Notes: generated by a model from the sequence alone, not told the origin. A DNA stretch of 64,000 nucleotides from Candidatus Tectimicrobiota bacterium (GCA_016192455.1 JACPUC010000006.1:1-64000), one strand, 5' to 3'. Counted from the stretch's first letter, positions 9,273-18,260 are shown. Made by a program: numbers and translations.

Positions 9273-10427
9273 TCAGCGTCTATGCAGGCGCCAGAGGGCG
9301 TCGATGGCAAAGCCGCTGAGCCGCAGCATGCGCAGTAGGTAGGCAAGCGCGAAGAGTGGGCGCGGCAGCCAGGGGTAGTTTGCCGCCAGCGCGGACGGGT
9401 GCGGGAAGCAGGCCTCAACCAGCAGCCGCAGGCGTTGCCGCCGGGAAGGCGACCCATAGGCCAACATCACGTCGCCGAGGCGCGGCAGGGGCTGGAGCCG
9501 CGCCACCCCGAGGAGGAAGCGCCGCTCCACTCCGTCGAACGGCGCCTGGCGGTCGAGCCACGACTGCGGGACCGCGGGTAACCTCTCCCCCAGACCCAGG
9601 CGCAGCGTCTGCAGCAGATAGCAGAAGGCGCGCTCGCCGCCGACGGCGCGCGCCTCGCCGAGCACCTCCTCCCAGGTGATCTCCGGCTCCGACCCACCCA
9701 GGTGACGTTCCAACACCAGCCTCAGGTCGGCAACCCAGATGAGCCGCTTGAAGCCATGCTTGAGAGTGTGCGCCGTGAGGGCCAGGATCGTATCCGTCGG
9801 GCAGAGAAACCGTACACTGGCGGGGTAGCCGGGCATCGCCCTGGCCCGTTGCCAGAGGCCCATCGTGCTGAAGCGCCAGAGTCTGCCGCGGGCCGCCAGG
9901 CGCTCGACGTTGACGACGTGGCGGTGCAGGTCGATGACGGCGGCCCCCCGCACCCAGGTGGCGGAATCCGGCGCCAGGCGCTGGAAGCCACAGCTCCTGA
10001 GGACGCGGCGGAAGCGCTGGTACGAGCCGGGGAGGACGAGAAGGTCGAGATCTTCCATGGGACGCAGGCCGGGATCGGGGTAGTACAGCGCCTGCAGGAG
10101 CGCCCCTTGAATCGGCAGGAAGGAGCACTTCGCCTCGGCCGCCGCCGCCGCGACGACACCCAGCACATGCATCAGGTGCAGCGTGGTGGCGGTGGCGCCG
10201 TAGTAGGCGGCGCGCAAGAGGCTGAACGGGCGATTCAGGGCGGCTGTGCGTCGCAGCACCTCGCGGCACTGCCGGTAGAGAAGTCCCTGCAAGCCGTGGT
10301 CGCCGGCGAGGTCGAGCACTTCGCGCCAGTCCTGCACCGCGGCGCAGAGACGACGAACCTCGGGCGGCGGCAGTGGCTGGACCCGCGCAGCGCGCCTGAG
10401 GAGTTGCAGGGAGGTACGGTGGGGCAT
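9273..10427 (-). CDS. Nucleotidyltransferase-like protein of the HprK/PqqD system, 384 aa
   Basis: This resembles the uncharacterised nucleotidyltransferase family (PF14907 type) found beside HprK-like kinases. The active-site-like stretch is GLRPMEDLDLLV, preceded by a helix ending in LQALYYPDP; the two Asp of the DxD pattern are present. The rest is helical and Leu/Arg-rich. By family precedent it would transfer a nucleotide to a small molecule or peptide; the substrate is unknown here. It is the last gene of a leftward operon: Tat peptide, PqqD-like, HprK-like, then this gene after a 277-base gap. Related pairs of kinase and nucleotidyltransferase occur in some lasso-peptide clusters. Confidence 0.75.
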   Translation of the reverse strand: MPHRTSLQLLRRAARVQPLPPPEVRRLCAAVQDWREVLDLAGDHGLQGLLYRQCREVLRRTAALNRPFSLLRAAYYGATATTLHLMHVLGVVAAAAAEAKCSFLPIQGALLQALYYPDPGLRPMEDLDLLVLPGSYQRFRRVLRSCGFQRLAPDSATWVRGAAVIDLHRHVVNVERLAARGRLWRFSTMGLWQRARAMPGYPASVRFLCPTDTILALTAHTLKHGFKRLIWVADLRLVLERHLGGSEPEITWEEVLGEARAVGGERAFCYLLQTLRLGLGERLPAVPQSWLDRQAPFDGVERRFLLGVARLQPLPRLGDVMLAYGSPSRRQRLRLLVEACFPHPSALAANYPWLPRPLFALAYLLRMLRLSGFAIDALWRLHRR

Positions 10428-10704
10428 TGCCGGCGCCGAGGTTCAATCAGGAAGGGCGGAGGCTGCAAGTTCGGTTTCTGACAAGCTTACGGTGTCCGAG
10501 TATACAGGAGAGAGCCAGAGGCGCGGAAGAGCTGGGGCTGGAAGCGGAGCGAGGCTTTCCTCGTTCGAGGGGGGGAATCGACCGCCGAGAGGGCGCGGAG
10601 GTTGGCGGGTCTGCCGGGTTTTTCCAGGGGAGAGGAGGAACAGCGGCGGCGCCGGGACGGCCGCTCTCCTGCCGGGGTTCCGACCCCTGGCGCCGTTGTT
10701 TGTC

Positions 10705-11697
10705 CTAGCTGCCGGTCTCGGGGGTTGCCGCGAGGCGGTCGACGAGCTGCGCCACCAGGGCCGCGGTTGCGGGCGCCTCGCCGCTGCGCAGGGTGAAGCA
10801 GGCGCAGCGTTCGACAAGGCGGAGGAGGGCCTCGAAGCTCGGCACCCGGGGCGCGGGCAGGCGCACGAGCTGGTTCGCTAGATGGCGGAGCATGAGGCTG
10901 CGAGGCATCGGCTCGAGCGACGGCGCGGCGGGCTGGGCGGCGAGCTGGGGGAGGAGGATGGCCCGCAGCGGCGCGCCCGCTCCCAGCCTGGCGGGAGCTG
11001 CCCCGCTTTCCCCCTGCGCGCCTCTGTCTGCCTGGCTCACGACATCCAAGGGGTTGACGTACCAGAAGGGCCCCTTCTCTTCCTTGATGTGGTACCCGCC
11101 GGCCGACAGCCGGGGGAGGAAGGGACGCAGGGGGTCGAGGCTGCCCGCCTTGATGCTGAGAGCACGGTAGTAAGGAAGGATGCGCAGCGAGGGGACCTCA
11201 AGGAACACCACCTCATCGGCAAGGTAGCTGAAGCCGTGCGCCAGGAGGGTGCAGACGAGGGTGGTCTTGCCGGCGCCGGGGGGACCCACCACAAGAAGCC
11301 CGACGCCGCGTTTGACCACGGCCCCGGCGTGGAGCTGCAGGTAGTCGCTCAGGTGCTCGACGAGGCAGCAGGCCAGCGCCATCTCCAGCTCGGGCACCAG
11401 CTCGCGGCGGTTGCTTGTGGTGTAGAGGAGATCATCCTCTTCCAGAAGCACGTAGCGCAAGCGTCGCTGCGATCCGGCCTGCGGGGTGACGCGCCTCTGG
11501 GCAAAGAGCGACAGGGTGACATGAGCGGGTTCCGTCGGCGCGACGAGGAGATGCCGATGGAGATGCGCAAACTCGTCCACGATGGTGCGAACCGTGGAGC
11601 GCACGCACGCCGAGAAGGTGGCAAGGCGGAGGTGGCAGCTTGCTGTCCAGCACTTGGGCAGGTGGAGGAGCGACGTTGCCCGCTGATCGTGAGGCAT
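10705..11697 (-). CDS. HPr kinase-related protein, 330 aa
   Basis: A P-loop kinase related to the C-terminal domain of HPr kinase/phosphorylase. The Walker A motif GPPGAGKTTL follows LQLHAGAVVKRGVGLLVV, and YLADEVVFLE supplies the acidic residue after it, as in HprK. Unlike true HprK the N-terminal part is short and divergent, and no HPr gene is nearby. In other genomes this subgroup sits with a PqqD-like protein and a nucleotidyltransferase, exactly as here. A role in phosphorylating a peptide or other small target is inferred, not shown. Residues 215-255 form an Ala/Gly/Gln-rich loop. The start is uncertain because no clear ribosome site is visible. Confidence 0.8.
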   Translation of the reverse strand: MPHDQRATSLLHLPKCWTASCHLRLATFSACVRSTVRTIVDEFAHLHRHLLVAPTEPAHVTLSLFAQRRVTPQAGSQRRLRYVLLEEDDLLYTTSNRRELVPELEMALACCLVEHLSDYLQLHAGAVVKRGVGLLVVGPPGAGKTTLVCTLLAHGFSYLADEVVFLEVPSLRILPYYRALSIKAGSLDPLRPFLPRLSAGGYHIKEEKGPFWYVNPLDVVSQADRGAQGESGAAPARLGAGAPLRAILLPQLAAQPAAPSLEPMPRSLMLRHLANQLVRLPAPRVPSFEALLRLVERCACFTLRSGEAPATAALVAQLVDRLAATPETGS

Positions 11698-12044
11698 ATC
11701 GAGCTCGGAGCAAGGTGGAGATCTTCCGGCTTCACCGCCGGCGGTCTGGTCGAACGGATTACCATCTGGCGGGGGAAAGGCGGTGAGAGAAGACGCACTC
11801 GGCAGCCGGGAACGGCCGCTGCGCAGGGGACATCGCGACGTGTCCCCGGATTGTCCCCGCCGGAGGTGCGTGGCTGGGCACGAGGCGCTGTGGCGTGGGT
11901 TTCACCCGCCTGGCGTAGATGGTGCTGAAGTAGGCAAGCAAGGTCCAAGTCATTGCAAACGCGGGCATCAGCACATGCTCAAGGGCGGCCCGCTGGCGGA
12001 TGGGCGAGCGACTTTCGACGCCGGCCCTGCAAGCGCGTCGTACC
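11698..12044. other. Gap inside the HprK/PqqD operon
   Basis: No gene is seen. An inverted repeat GGGGACA (11827-11833) and TGTCCCC (11841-11847) with a seven-base loop could form a hairpin, and a further TGTCCCC copy follows near 11852. It might adjust expression between pqqD-like and hprK-like genes. Confidence 0.35.
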
Positions 12045-12338
12045 TCACGGCAGTGGCGCATCAAGCAGGTTGCGACTGCGAAACAATTCAAGCAGCGCCT
12101 GAATATCCTTCTCGGCCTGCTCGGGTCGCACGTCAAAACGGCCGCAGACGGCCTCCACCAGCTCCGCCATTCCATGCCGGCCATCGAGGAGGTCCCAGAT
12201 GGCTCTGGCTGTCGGGTTCAGCGCGTGAACCATCTCAGCTTGCGGGTCCAGGACAATGACCTCGTCATCGAGAGGTCGAACAATCAGGTCCTGGCGCCGA
12301 GAGGGGTGCTGCATCTGCTGCTGCTTCACGACGCGCAT
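12045..12338 (-). CDS. PqqD-like peptide chaperone, 97 aa
   Basis: A small PqqD-fold protein. The beta-rich start VRPLDDEVIVLDPQAEMVHA and the helix LNPTARAIWDLLDGRHGMAEL, followed by VEAVCGRFDV and a last helix DIQALLELFRSRNLL, are the signature of the family. PqqD-type domains bind leader peptides and present them to modifying enzymes. In the HprK-related operons the bound partner is unknown. Here the only small peptide in the operon is the Tat-type protein 166 bases upstream, which makes it a candidate partner. No strong ribosome site precedes the ATG; Met9 is an alternative start. Confidence 0.85.
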   Translation of the reverse strand: MRVVKQQQMQHPSRRQDLIVRPLDDEVIVLDPQAEMVHALNPTARAIWDLLDGRHGMAELVEAVCGRFDVRPEQAEKDIQALLELFRSRNLLDAPLP

Positions 12339-12504
12339 CGACGAGCGGAGAATGGCGAAAAGCTCACGCCTCGCCGCCTAGGTTGTTCCACAACGAGCAC
12401 GTTCCTCGGCACGGCCAAGGAACGCACCCTCCCCACCCGCTCTTTCACGCAGACCAAGTGTGTCTTCCTGAAGGGACCCTGCTCGCCGCGGGCTGCGTCG
12501 AACC

Positions 12505-12816
12505 CTAGTCGTTGTCCTCGCCAAAACGCCCGCGACGCCGACGCCGGCCAGGCGGGGACGTCTTCTCCTGTTTCTTCCCCTTCCTGTCTTTGTCATCATC
12601 CTGATCCTGGGGGAGAAAGGGATTCCACCTCTGGGCTTCGACGTCTGAGAGGGCAACCGACTGGACCAGCGGGGCGACATAAGGAAGCAAGCCAATCCCC
12701 ACCAGCCCGGTCTTCAGGAACCGCCGCCGCGTGGCGCCAGACTCCGCCCCCTCGGGCTGTGACTCTCCACCCTCGCGGTCTTCGTCACTCTCGGAGCGCA
12801 TGCTGCTCGTGCTCAC
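12505..12816 (-). CDS. Small twin-arginine signal protein, candidate peptide substrate, 103 aa
   Basis: First gene of the HprK/PqqD operon. Residues 1-29 are acidic and Ser-rich. Then comes a twin-arginine signal, RRRFLKTGLVGIGLLPYVAP, with a hydrophobic core, and then a short mature part containing WNPFLPQDQDDD and an extremely basic then acidic end, RRRRRGRFGEDND. No enzyme fold is possible at this size. The GTG start at 12816 has GGAGG eight bases upstream, and a near-consensus promoter lies just before it. It may be a Tat-exported or membrane-anchored small protein, or the target of the downstream PqqD-like and kinase proteins. That role is inferred from position only. Confidence 0.65.
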   Translation of the reverse strand: MSTSSMRSESDEDREGGESQPEGAESGATRRRFLKTGLVGIGLLPYVAPLVQSVALSDVEAQRWNPFLPQDQDDDKDRKGKKQEKTSPPGRRRRRGRFGEDND

Positions 12817-12852
12817 CGCTGATGCCTCCTACAACTAGTTCTCACGTAATAA

Positions 12853-12881
12853 ATTATAGCCGCCAGGTAAGGAGGCGTCAA
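12853..12881 (-). promoter_or_regulatory. Near-consensus sigma70-type promoter of the HprK/PqqD operon
   Basis: Minus strand TTGACG (12881-12876), 17-base spacer, TATAAT (12858-12853). It is among the best promoter matches I saw in the window, about 30 bases before the GTG start of the small Tat protein. Confidence 0.6.
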
Positions 12882-13022
12882 GTAACACTGGGAGGATCTC
12901 CGCGACTTGCACCGCTCTCTTCCACGCTTCTCGGCCTGGAGTAGTCCAACACTCCGGCCGCCGCTCCAGGCAAAACTTCATTTTCGCACGTGGTCAACGG
13001 TTCCTTTATCGCTCTCCGTCGC

Positions 13023-13055
13023 TGCCGCGGCCTTCGGTGTGCCGCGGCATTTTTT
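13023..13055 (+). terminator. Rho-independent terminator
   Basis: Perfect 8-bp stem TGCCGCGG (13023-13030) and CCGCGGCA (13042-13049), 11-base loop, then a run of six T ending at 13055-13056. No rightward gene ends nearby, so it may block upstream read-through into the export operon or act on a leader transcript. Confidence 0.5.
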
Positions 13056-13058
13056 GAG

Positions 13059-13087
13059 TTGACTTTGATCGAGATTGAATTTATTTT
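13059..13087 (+). promoter_or_regulatory. Predicted promoter of the polysaccharide export operon
   Basis: TTGACT at 13059-13064, 17-base spacer, TATTTT at 13082-13087. It starts four bases after the T-tract of the terminator and would give a leader of about 200 bases before the export lipoprotein gene. Confidence 0.45.
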
Positions 13088-13292
13088 GCTTTTCACGGAG
13101 ATATAGTAAAAACTCTGCGGCTCCACCTTAGGGTCCTCACCACAACGGTTCGGAGCTGCGGGGGAGACCACCAGCGTGTGGGGAATTCTTCATGCGGCTG
13201 CCCGCCCGCCAGCGGCTGTCAGGGGCGGCAGGCGCATCTCCAGTGCGAGCGGGGGACCAACACGGTCGAGCAACGCGAGTAAGGGAGAGGCC

Positions 13293-14834
13293 ATGATGAG
13301 AGTCGTCAGACTGCTCGGTGCGCTCCTCCTTGGGCTCTTCATCACCGCCTGCGCGCAGCGCACGCTGTACGTTTCCGATGGGCGGATCGTGCCTCCGGAG
13401 CGCGCGCTTCTAGCCCTGGCGCAACAGCAGGCAAAGTCGTCCGAAGCCGCTCGGGTGGAAGAACGCGGCATTCCCGCAGCACCACCCACCATCTCCCCCC
13501 CTCTGCAGCTCGAAGTTAGGCCCACGCCGCCATCTGGCGAATCCCCCGCGGAGGAGGCTGAGGCTGCGGGGCAAGAGCAGGCGCCGCAAGGTGAAGCCCC
13601 TGCGACGCCGGCTGAGGCCCAGCCCGAAGCTGCCGCGAAGCCGAGCAATGGCAAGGGCGCGCCTGCCGCGGCAGCGGTGGGGACGCCCGCGGCGCCGGCA
13701 AAGTCGAACGGGGCCGCACCGCCAGGACAGCGACCGGCAGTGGCGGCACCCGAGGGGATAACCGGGCGCGAAATCCCGATCCTCGCCCCGCCGGTTCCGA
13801 TCAGTGAGGAGCTGCTTCCTTTCAAAATGATCCAGGGGCAACCGGAGTACATCGTCGGCCCGGGCGATGTCCTGGCGGTGCGGCTGTTCACCCGCGGCAC
13901 CGAACGGGAACTCAGCCTCCTCGTTCCTCCATCCGGCACCATTTCGATTACATTCGTCGAGGACGTGCAGGCAGCCGGGCGCACCCCTTCCGAAATCGAT
14001 GCGGATATCACCAGAAGGCTGTCCCGCTTTTTCCGCGGCCCGCAAGTGGACGTCTTTGTCAAAGAGTACAGCAGCAAACGGATATTCTTTTTCGGCGAGG
14101 TGAACCGTGTGGCCGGCCAGCGCTCCGGGCCGGGCATCTACCCGCTGTCGGGACGCACCACGCTGTTAGAGCTTCTCCTGCAGGCCGGCAGCGAAACTCC
14201 CGACGCCGACCTGAAGCAGGTGGAGCTGACACGCGACGGGAAGGTCTATGGCTTGAACCTGGAAGACGCTCTTTTTCGCGGCGCCGCGGAGCATAATCCC
14301 GTCCTGCAACACAACGATCGCGTCCTCATCGCCAACAAGCGGCGCTTCATCAGCGCGGTGCGCGAGAAAATCCGGGTGAGCGCCTACGGCGAGGTTGTCA
14401 GGTCGGGCAGCTTCGACTTGCCAGCGGATCAGACCTTCCGCATCATGGATGCGCTGGCCTCGGCGCAAGGCTTCACCCAACGTGCAGACCTGAAAGCGAT
14501 TCGGCTCATCCGGCAGGAAAAAGGCAAGATCACCGTCCAGAAGGTCAACTTCTTTGATATCCTAAAAGGGGATGTGAACCAGAACGTGGCGCTTCAGGAC
14601 GGCGACCAGGTTTTCCTGGATCGATCCTTCTCGGCGAAGTTCAGCACTGTCCTCAACCGTGTCAACCCGATCCTATCGCTCATCCTCATCCCCGCGATCC
14701 TGCGCGACACCTATACCACCGGCGGCGGGCTGCGCTACGATACCGGGCCGGTGGAGACTGGCGTGGGCGTGTCGCCGGAGGTTACCACGATTGCCAGGGA
14801 GCAGTTGCTGCGGACCTTGCCCGTGGCGCCGTAG
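13293..14834 (+). CDS. Polysaccharide export outer-membrane lipoprotein (Wza/PES family), 513 aa
   Basis: The N-terminus is a lipoprotein signal with lipobox ITAC and Cys20 as the lipid anchor. Residues 55-160 are a long Ala/Pro/Glu/Gly-rich linker. The polysaccharide export sugar-binding domain begins near residue 186 with YIVGPGDVLAVRLF. SLBB-type repeats follow, one starting at RIFFFGEVN and another at IRVSAYGEVVRSGSFDLP. The family forms the outer-membrane channel for polysaccharide and works with the Wzz/kinase protein encoded next. The start has AGGGAGAGG just upstream; the longer frame is noise. The long linker is unusual and may span periplasm or polymer. Confidence 0.9.
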   Translation: MMRVVRLLGALLLGLFITACAQRTLYVSDGRIVPPERALLALAQQQAKSSEAARVEERGIPAAPPTISPPLQLEVRPTPPSGESPAEEAEAAGQEQAPQGEAPATPAEAQPEAAAKPSNGKGAPAAAAVGTPAAPAKSNGAAPPGQRPAVAAPEGITGREIPILAPPVPISEELLPFKMIQGQPEYIVGPGDVLAVRLFTRGTERELSLLVPPSGTISITFVEDVQAAGRTPSEIDADITRRLSRFFRGPQVDVFVKEYSSKRIFFFGEVNRVAGQRSGPGIYPLSGRTTLLELLLQAGSETPDADLKQVELTRDGKVYGLNLEDALFRGAAEHNPVLQHNDRVLIANKRRFISAVREKIRVSAYGEVVRSGSFDLPADQTFRIMDALASAQGFTQRADLKAIRLIRQEKGKITVQKVNFFDILKGDVNQNVALQDGDQVFLDRSFSAKFSTVLNRVNPILSLILIPAILRDTYTTGGGLRYDTGPVETGVGVSPEVTTIAREQLLRTLPVAP

Positions 14835-15277
14835 CGCTCGACGGTTGACGGTGCGCGAGGGCCGAGGCAGCGGCCGCGAGCCGGCGCGGCGAGGTCGTCG
14901 TGGACCAGCAGCGGCAACACGCTTGGCGCTCTTGCTGCGCGCCTTGCATGCCGATAGGGGCGGTAAGCGCCCTTCGCGCGGCGACATTGGCGCGCCGCGG
15001 GAGGGTGGAGGTGCGCCACGGGGTGATCGCCTCTTCGTCCGCATGCGAGGGGACCGCCTTGTGACTTGCTAGGAAGGGTGGGAATGCGTATACGTTTACA
15101 TAGGGGATGAAAAAGCAGACGGTGTTTGTTCGAGCGGTTGAGGCTGTCGAGGAGGGGTGGCGCCGTAGTGGTAGGAGGGCGGCGGCGAAGAGCCGCCCGC
15201 CGCGGAGTGGGTCGGGCGGCGCAAAAGTGAACTGCGGCGGTATTCTCCACCACCCATGGTTTTTCTAGTGTGCAGCA
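14835..15277. other. Intergenic region before the tyrosine kinase gene
   Basis: No gene is seen. A promoter-like pair lies at 15066-15094. The rest is GC-rich without clear structure. Confidence 0.4.
15066..15094 (+). promoter_or_regulatory. Weak promoter candidate before the tyrosine kinase
   Basis: TTGCTA at 15066-15071 and TATACG at 15089-15094, spacer 17. Confidence 0.25.
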
Positions 15278-17869
15278 ATGGCAACCTACGAATTTAACAT
15301 TCGCGACTACTGGCATATCATCCGCAAGCGCAAGATGGTGGTCATCTTCACCATCGTCATGTTGGGCTTTTTCAGCTTCGCCTTCGGCTCCTTGCGCAAG
15401 CCCATTCCGATCTACCGCGCCACCTCAGCGGTGAAGATTGATCAGAATGTGGGTCTGGCCGGGAGGTATTTCGACAGCGGCACCGCGGCGGCGGGTGACA
15501 ACCTAGAGACGCAGGCGATGATCATCCAAAGCTTCCCGATCATGGAGCGGGTGGCCCGGCAGTTGAAGATCGTCTCAGGGGAAGGAGAGACCGAGGAGGT
15601 CCGGAACAGCAACGAGTACCTGAACCAGATTCTTGCCATCAAGGGGCAGGTGAACACCTCGCAAGAAGGGTTCACGAATATCATCAATGTCCACGCCACC
15701 TCCCGCGACCCGCGCTTTGCCCAGAAGCTCGCCAATGCCGTGGCCGAGGTCTACCGCGATTTCCACAACAGCAAGCGCAATCAGCGCAAGAACGATACCC
15801 GGGAGTTTATCGAAAAGCAGCTTCTCGTCTACCGGCAGCGCTTGGCCGAGGGTGAGGAGGAGGTCCGCCAGTACCGCGAGCGCCACAACATCGTCTCCAT
15901 CGATGCGCAGTCCGGGCAGCTCCTGACGCAGCGGCAGTCGGTGGAGGATCGCCAGAAACTGCTTGAAGCCTCCCTCAGGGACCTCGATTCCGTGGAACGG
16001 GAGCTGCGGAATACGAGAAATCTCCAGCAAGCGAATCTCGGCACCTTCTTCGCCGAAGGTGTGAGCGGCATGTTCGGGCGCCTCCACGCCCGTCTCACGG
16101 AACTCAACCTCCAGCGCGACACCCTCCTCTTGCAGTTCACGAAAGAGCACCCGCAGGTGCAGGACATGAACCTGCAGATCGAAGAAGTCCTCATGGCCAT
16201 GACGAATGAGTTGAAGGGCCACCGGGATTCGCTGCGCTTCCGGCTGAAAGAGGTAGAGGCTACGGCCAAGGGGCTCGAGGAGTACTCCCAGCGGCTGCCG
16301 CAGTTGGGACTGGAGCTGGCCCGCCTGCAGCGCCGGGTGGCCCTGAACGGCGAGCTTTACACGTTCCTGGAGCGGAAGTACCAGGAAGCCCTCATCAATG
16401 AGTCGGAGAAAGTCGAAGAGGTCAGCATCGTGCGGCCGGCCCTGCTGCCGACCGAGCCGATCAACCAGCCGAGCGTGGTGACCACCACCATGGTCGGGAT
16501 CGTCCTTGGCGGCATCCTGGGATTGGTGTTCGCCTTCATCCTGGAAACCTTGGATACCTCGATCGGGCGCATCGAAGATATCGAGAGCTACCTCGATGTG
16601 CCGGTGCTCGGCGTCATCCCCTACTTCGAGATTGAAACGCACGGCGAAGAGGAGACCGAGCCGGACGGCGGTCGCGGGGAGCAGGCCACGCGGCAGAGTC
16701 GCGCCCTGCTGAGCTCGTTCTACTCGCAGAACTCGAGCGCGGCGGAGGCGTACCGCTCGCTGCGCACGAACGTGCAGTTCCTGCTGCGCGAGCGGAACCT
16801 GAAGACCATCGTGGTCTCGAGCACGACGCCGCGCGAGGGGAAATCGACCATCGCCGTCAATACCGCCGTGGCGATGGCCCTGGTCGGCCTGCGCACGTTG
16901 CTCATCGACTGCGACCTGCGGCGTCCATCGATCGCCCGCTACTTCGGCATCGAGAACGATCTCGGCTTCACCGATATCATCGTCGGCAACAGCGACTGGC
17001 GCGAGACCGTGAAGACGGTTGCCGACATCATCATGGGGCAGATGGGCCTGGAGAGCGTCCTCAACACGCCGGGGATCGATAACCTCAACCTCATCGTCAG
17101 CGGCAAGGTTCCGTTGAATCCCACGGAGATGCTCAACTCCAAGCGCGCCGAGGAGCTCATCCGGGAGATCAGCGCGGACTATGACGTGGTGCTGATCGAC
17201 ACGCCGCCCATCCTGCCGGTGACTGATGCGGTGGTCCTCGGTTCGAAGGTCGACGGCGTCATCCTGGTGTACCTGGCGGGCGAGACGGGGCGCAAGTCGC
17301 TGATGCACGCCAAGGGGCAGATGGATGCGGTGCGGGCGGAGGTGCTGGGCATCGTGCTGAACGGCCTGAAGTCGGCTATGAGCCCCGATTACATGGATTA
17401 TGGCTACTATCACTACTATGGTCAGGCCGAGGAAGAGGGGAAGGTGGGGCTTGGCGAGGAGGGCTTTGGGCCCTTGCAGAAGGTGAAGCGCCTCTTTGGC
17501 CGTCTGACGGGATCCGGGAAGAAGGCGGGGAGCGCGGTTGCGAGCGAGCCCGAGCAGGAGTTCGAGGGTTTGGGAATGAAAACGCGCGGCTCGGCGGAGA
17601 ACGGGCGCTCGCTGACGAAGACCCTCTTCCTCTTCCTCGCCGTTGCCGCCCTGCTGGTCGGCTATATCCTGGCCCACGGCCAGCCACCCAGGCAGAGCGA
17701 AGACATCATCCCACAGCGCGCCGCGGTGCGCACCTCGCAGGTGAGCAGCCCCGCGGAGACGATGCCGGACGGCGTCGCACCCCCTCCCGCCGCGACTGTC
17801 GCGGCGCCGGTTTCCAAGGTTTCTGCCGTACCGAAGGCCAAAGCGCCAGCGCGCGCGGCGGGGCCGTAG
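15278..17869 (+). CDS. Wzc-type chain-length regulator and bacterial tyrosine kinase, 863 aa
   Basis: An inner-membrane protein that couples polymer length control with a tyrosine autokinase. A first helix lies at about residues 20-40, a Wzz periplasmic domain with coiled coil follows to about 400, and a second helix occurs near 407-428. The kinase has Walker A in STTPREGKSTIAVN near 515-527, Walker A-prime LLIDCDLRRPS, and Walker B VVLIDTPPILPV. The Tyr cluster is at 705-714 (YMDYGYYHYY). In most relatives the chain ends soon after that cluster. Here about 150 residues follow, including a third helix near 780-800 and a Pro/Ala tail. It lies between the export lipoprotein and the polymerase/ligase gene. 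Confidence 0.92.
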   Translation: MATYEFNIRDYWHIIRKRKMVVIFTIVMLGFFSFAFGSLRKPIPIYRATSAVKIDQNVGLAGRYFDSGTAAAGDNLETQAMIIQSFPIMERVARQLKIVSGEGETEEVRNSNEYLNQILAIKGQVNTSQEGFTNIINVHATSRDPRFAQKLANAVAEVYRDFHNSKRNQRKNDTREFIEKQLLVYRQRLAEGEEEVRQYRERHNIVSIDAQSGQLLTQRQSVEDRQKLLEASLRDLDSVERELRNTRNLQQANLGTFFAEGVSGMFGRLHARLTELNLQRDTLLLQFTKEHPQVQDMNLQIEEVLMAMTNELKGHRDSLRFRLKEVEATAKGLEEYSQRLPQLGLELARLQRRVALNGELYTFLERKYQEALINESEKVEEVSIVRPALLPTEPINQPSVVTTTMVGIVLGGILGLVFAFILETLDTSIGRIEDIESYLDVPVLGVIPYFEIETHGEEETEPDGGRGEQATRQSRALLSSFYSQNSSAAEAYRSLRTNVQFLLRERNLKTIVVSSTTPREGKSTIAVNTAVAMALVGLRTLLIDCDLRRPSIARYFGIENDLGFTDIIVGNSDWRETVKTVADIIMGQMGLESVLNTPGIDNLNLIVSGKVPLNPTEMLNSKRAEELIREISADYDVVLIDTPPILPVTDAVVLGSKVDGVILVYLAGETGRKSLMHAKGQMDAVRAEVLGIVLNGLKSAMSPDYMDYGYYHYYGQAEEEGKVGLGEEGFGPLQKVKRLFGRLTGSGKKAGSAVASEPEQEFEGLGMKTRGSAENGRSLTKTLFLFLAVAALLVGYILAHGQPPRQSEDIIPQRAAVRTSQVSSPAETMPDGVAPPPAATVAAPVSKVSAVPKAKAPARAAGP

Positions 17870-18260
17870 CGCGGCAGGAGGCGACCCCGCGGCCGCCAAC
17901 GCGGCATCGGACCATCGGCGAGCCGGCGAGCAAGCGCCCCGGGCCCTGGTGAGGCGCGGGGGTGGCGGCGCCGCGGCGGCGCGACCGCTGCGAGGCGGCG
18001 TAGGGCAGCCTCCCTCTTGGCGTGCGTGGACCTCGCGACCCCCTCCTTTACCAACACCGCCCCCACAACGCTGGGGGCGACGGTCAGCGCGGCGTTGGCG
18101 GCGCACAACCGCGCCGAGCACCCTTCCTTGCCGATCTCCTCTCTCCCCGGCCCTCCGCGCCGGGAGACGCCTGCGGGAGCGCCGTCAGGGCGCGCCAGCC
18201 GCGGCGCTTGCGCTGGGCGCCGGGGCAGCCCGGCAGCGAAGAAGCATCGGGACCCTCACC
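17870..18260. other. Intergenic stretch, nothing clear
   Basis: Very GC-rich. It is open in the frame of the following ligase but reads as Arg/Pro/Ala noise. I see no promoter or hairpin that I would defend. Confidence 0.4.

Larger units (their letters stand above)
12882..13292. other. Divergent control region between the HprK/PqqD operon and the export operon
   Basis: No gene is seen. The rightward half contains a hairpin with T-tract at 13023-13055 followed at once by a promoter at 13059-13087. The stretch 13050-13120 is AT-rich compared with its surroundings. Confidence 0.5.

Noticed and set aside
15575-18121. Leftward 848-codon frame opposite the tyrosine kinase
   Set aside because: Reads as His/Gln/Arg-rich mirror of the kinase gene, with no recognisable domain.
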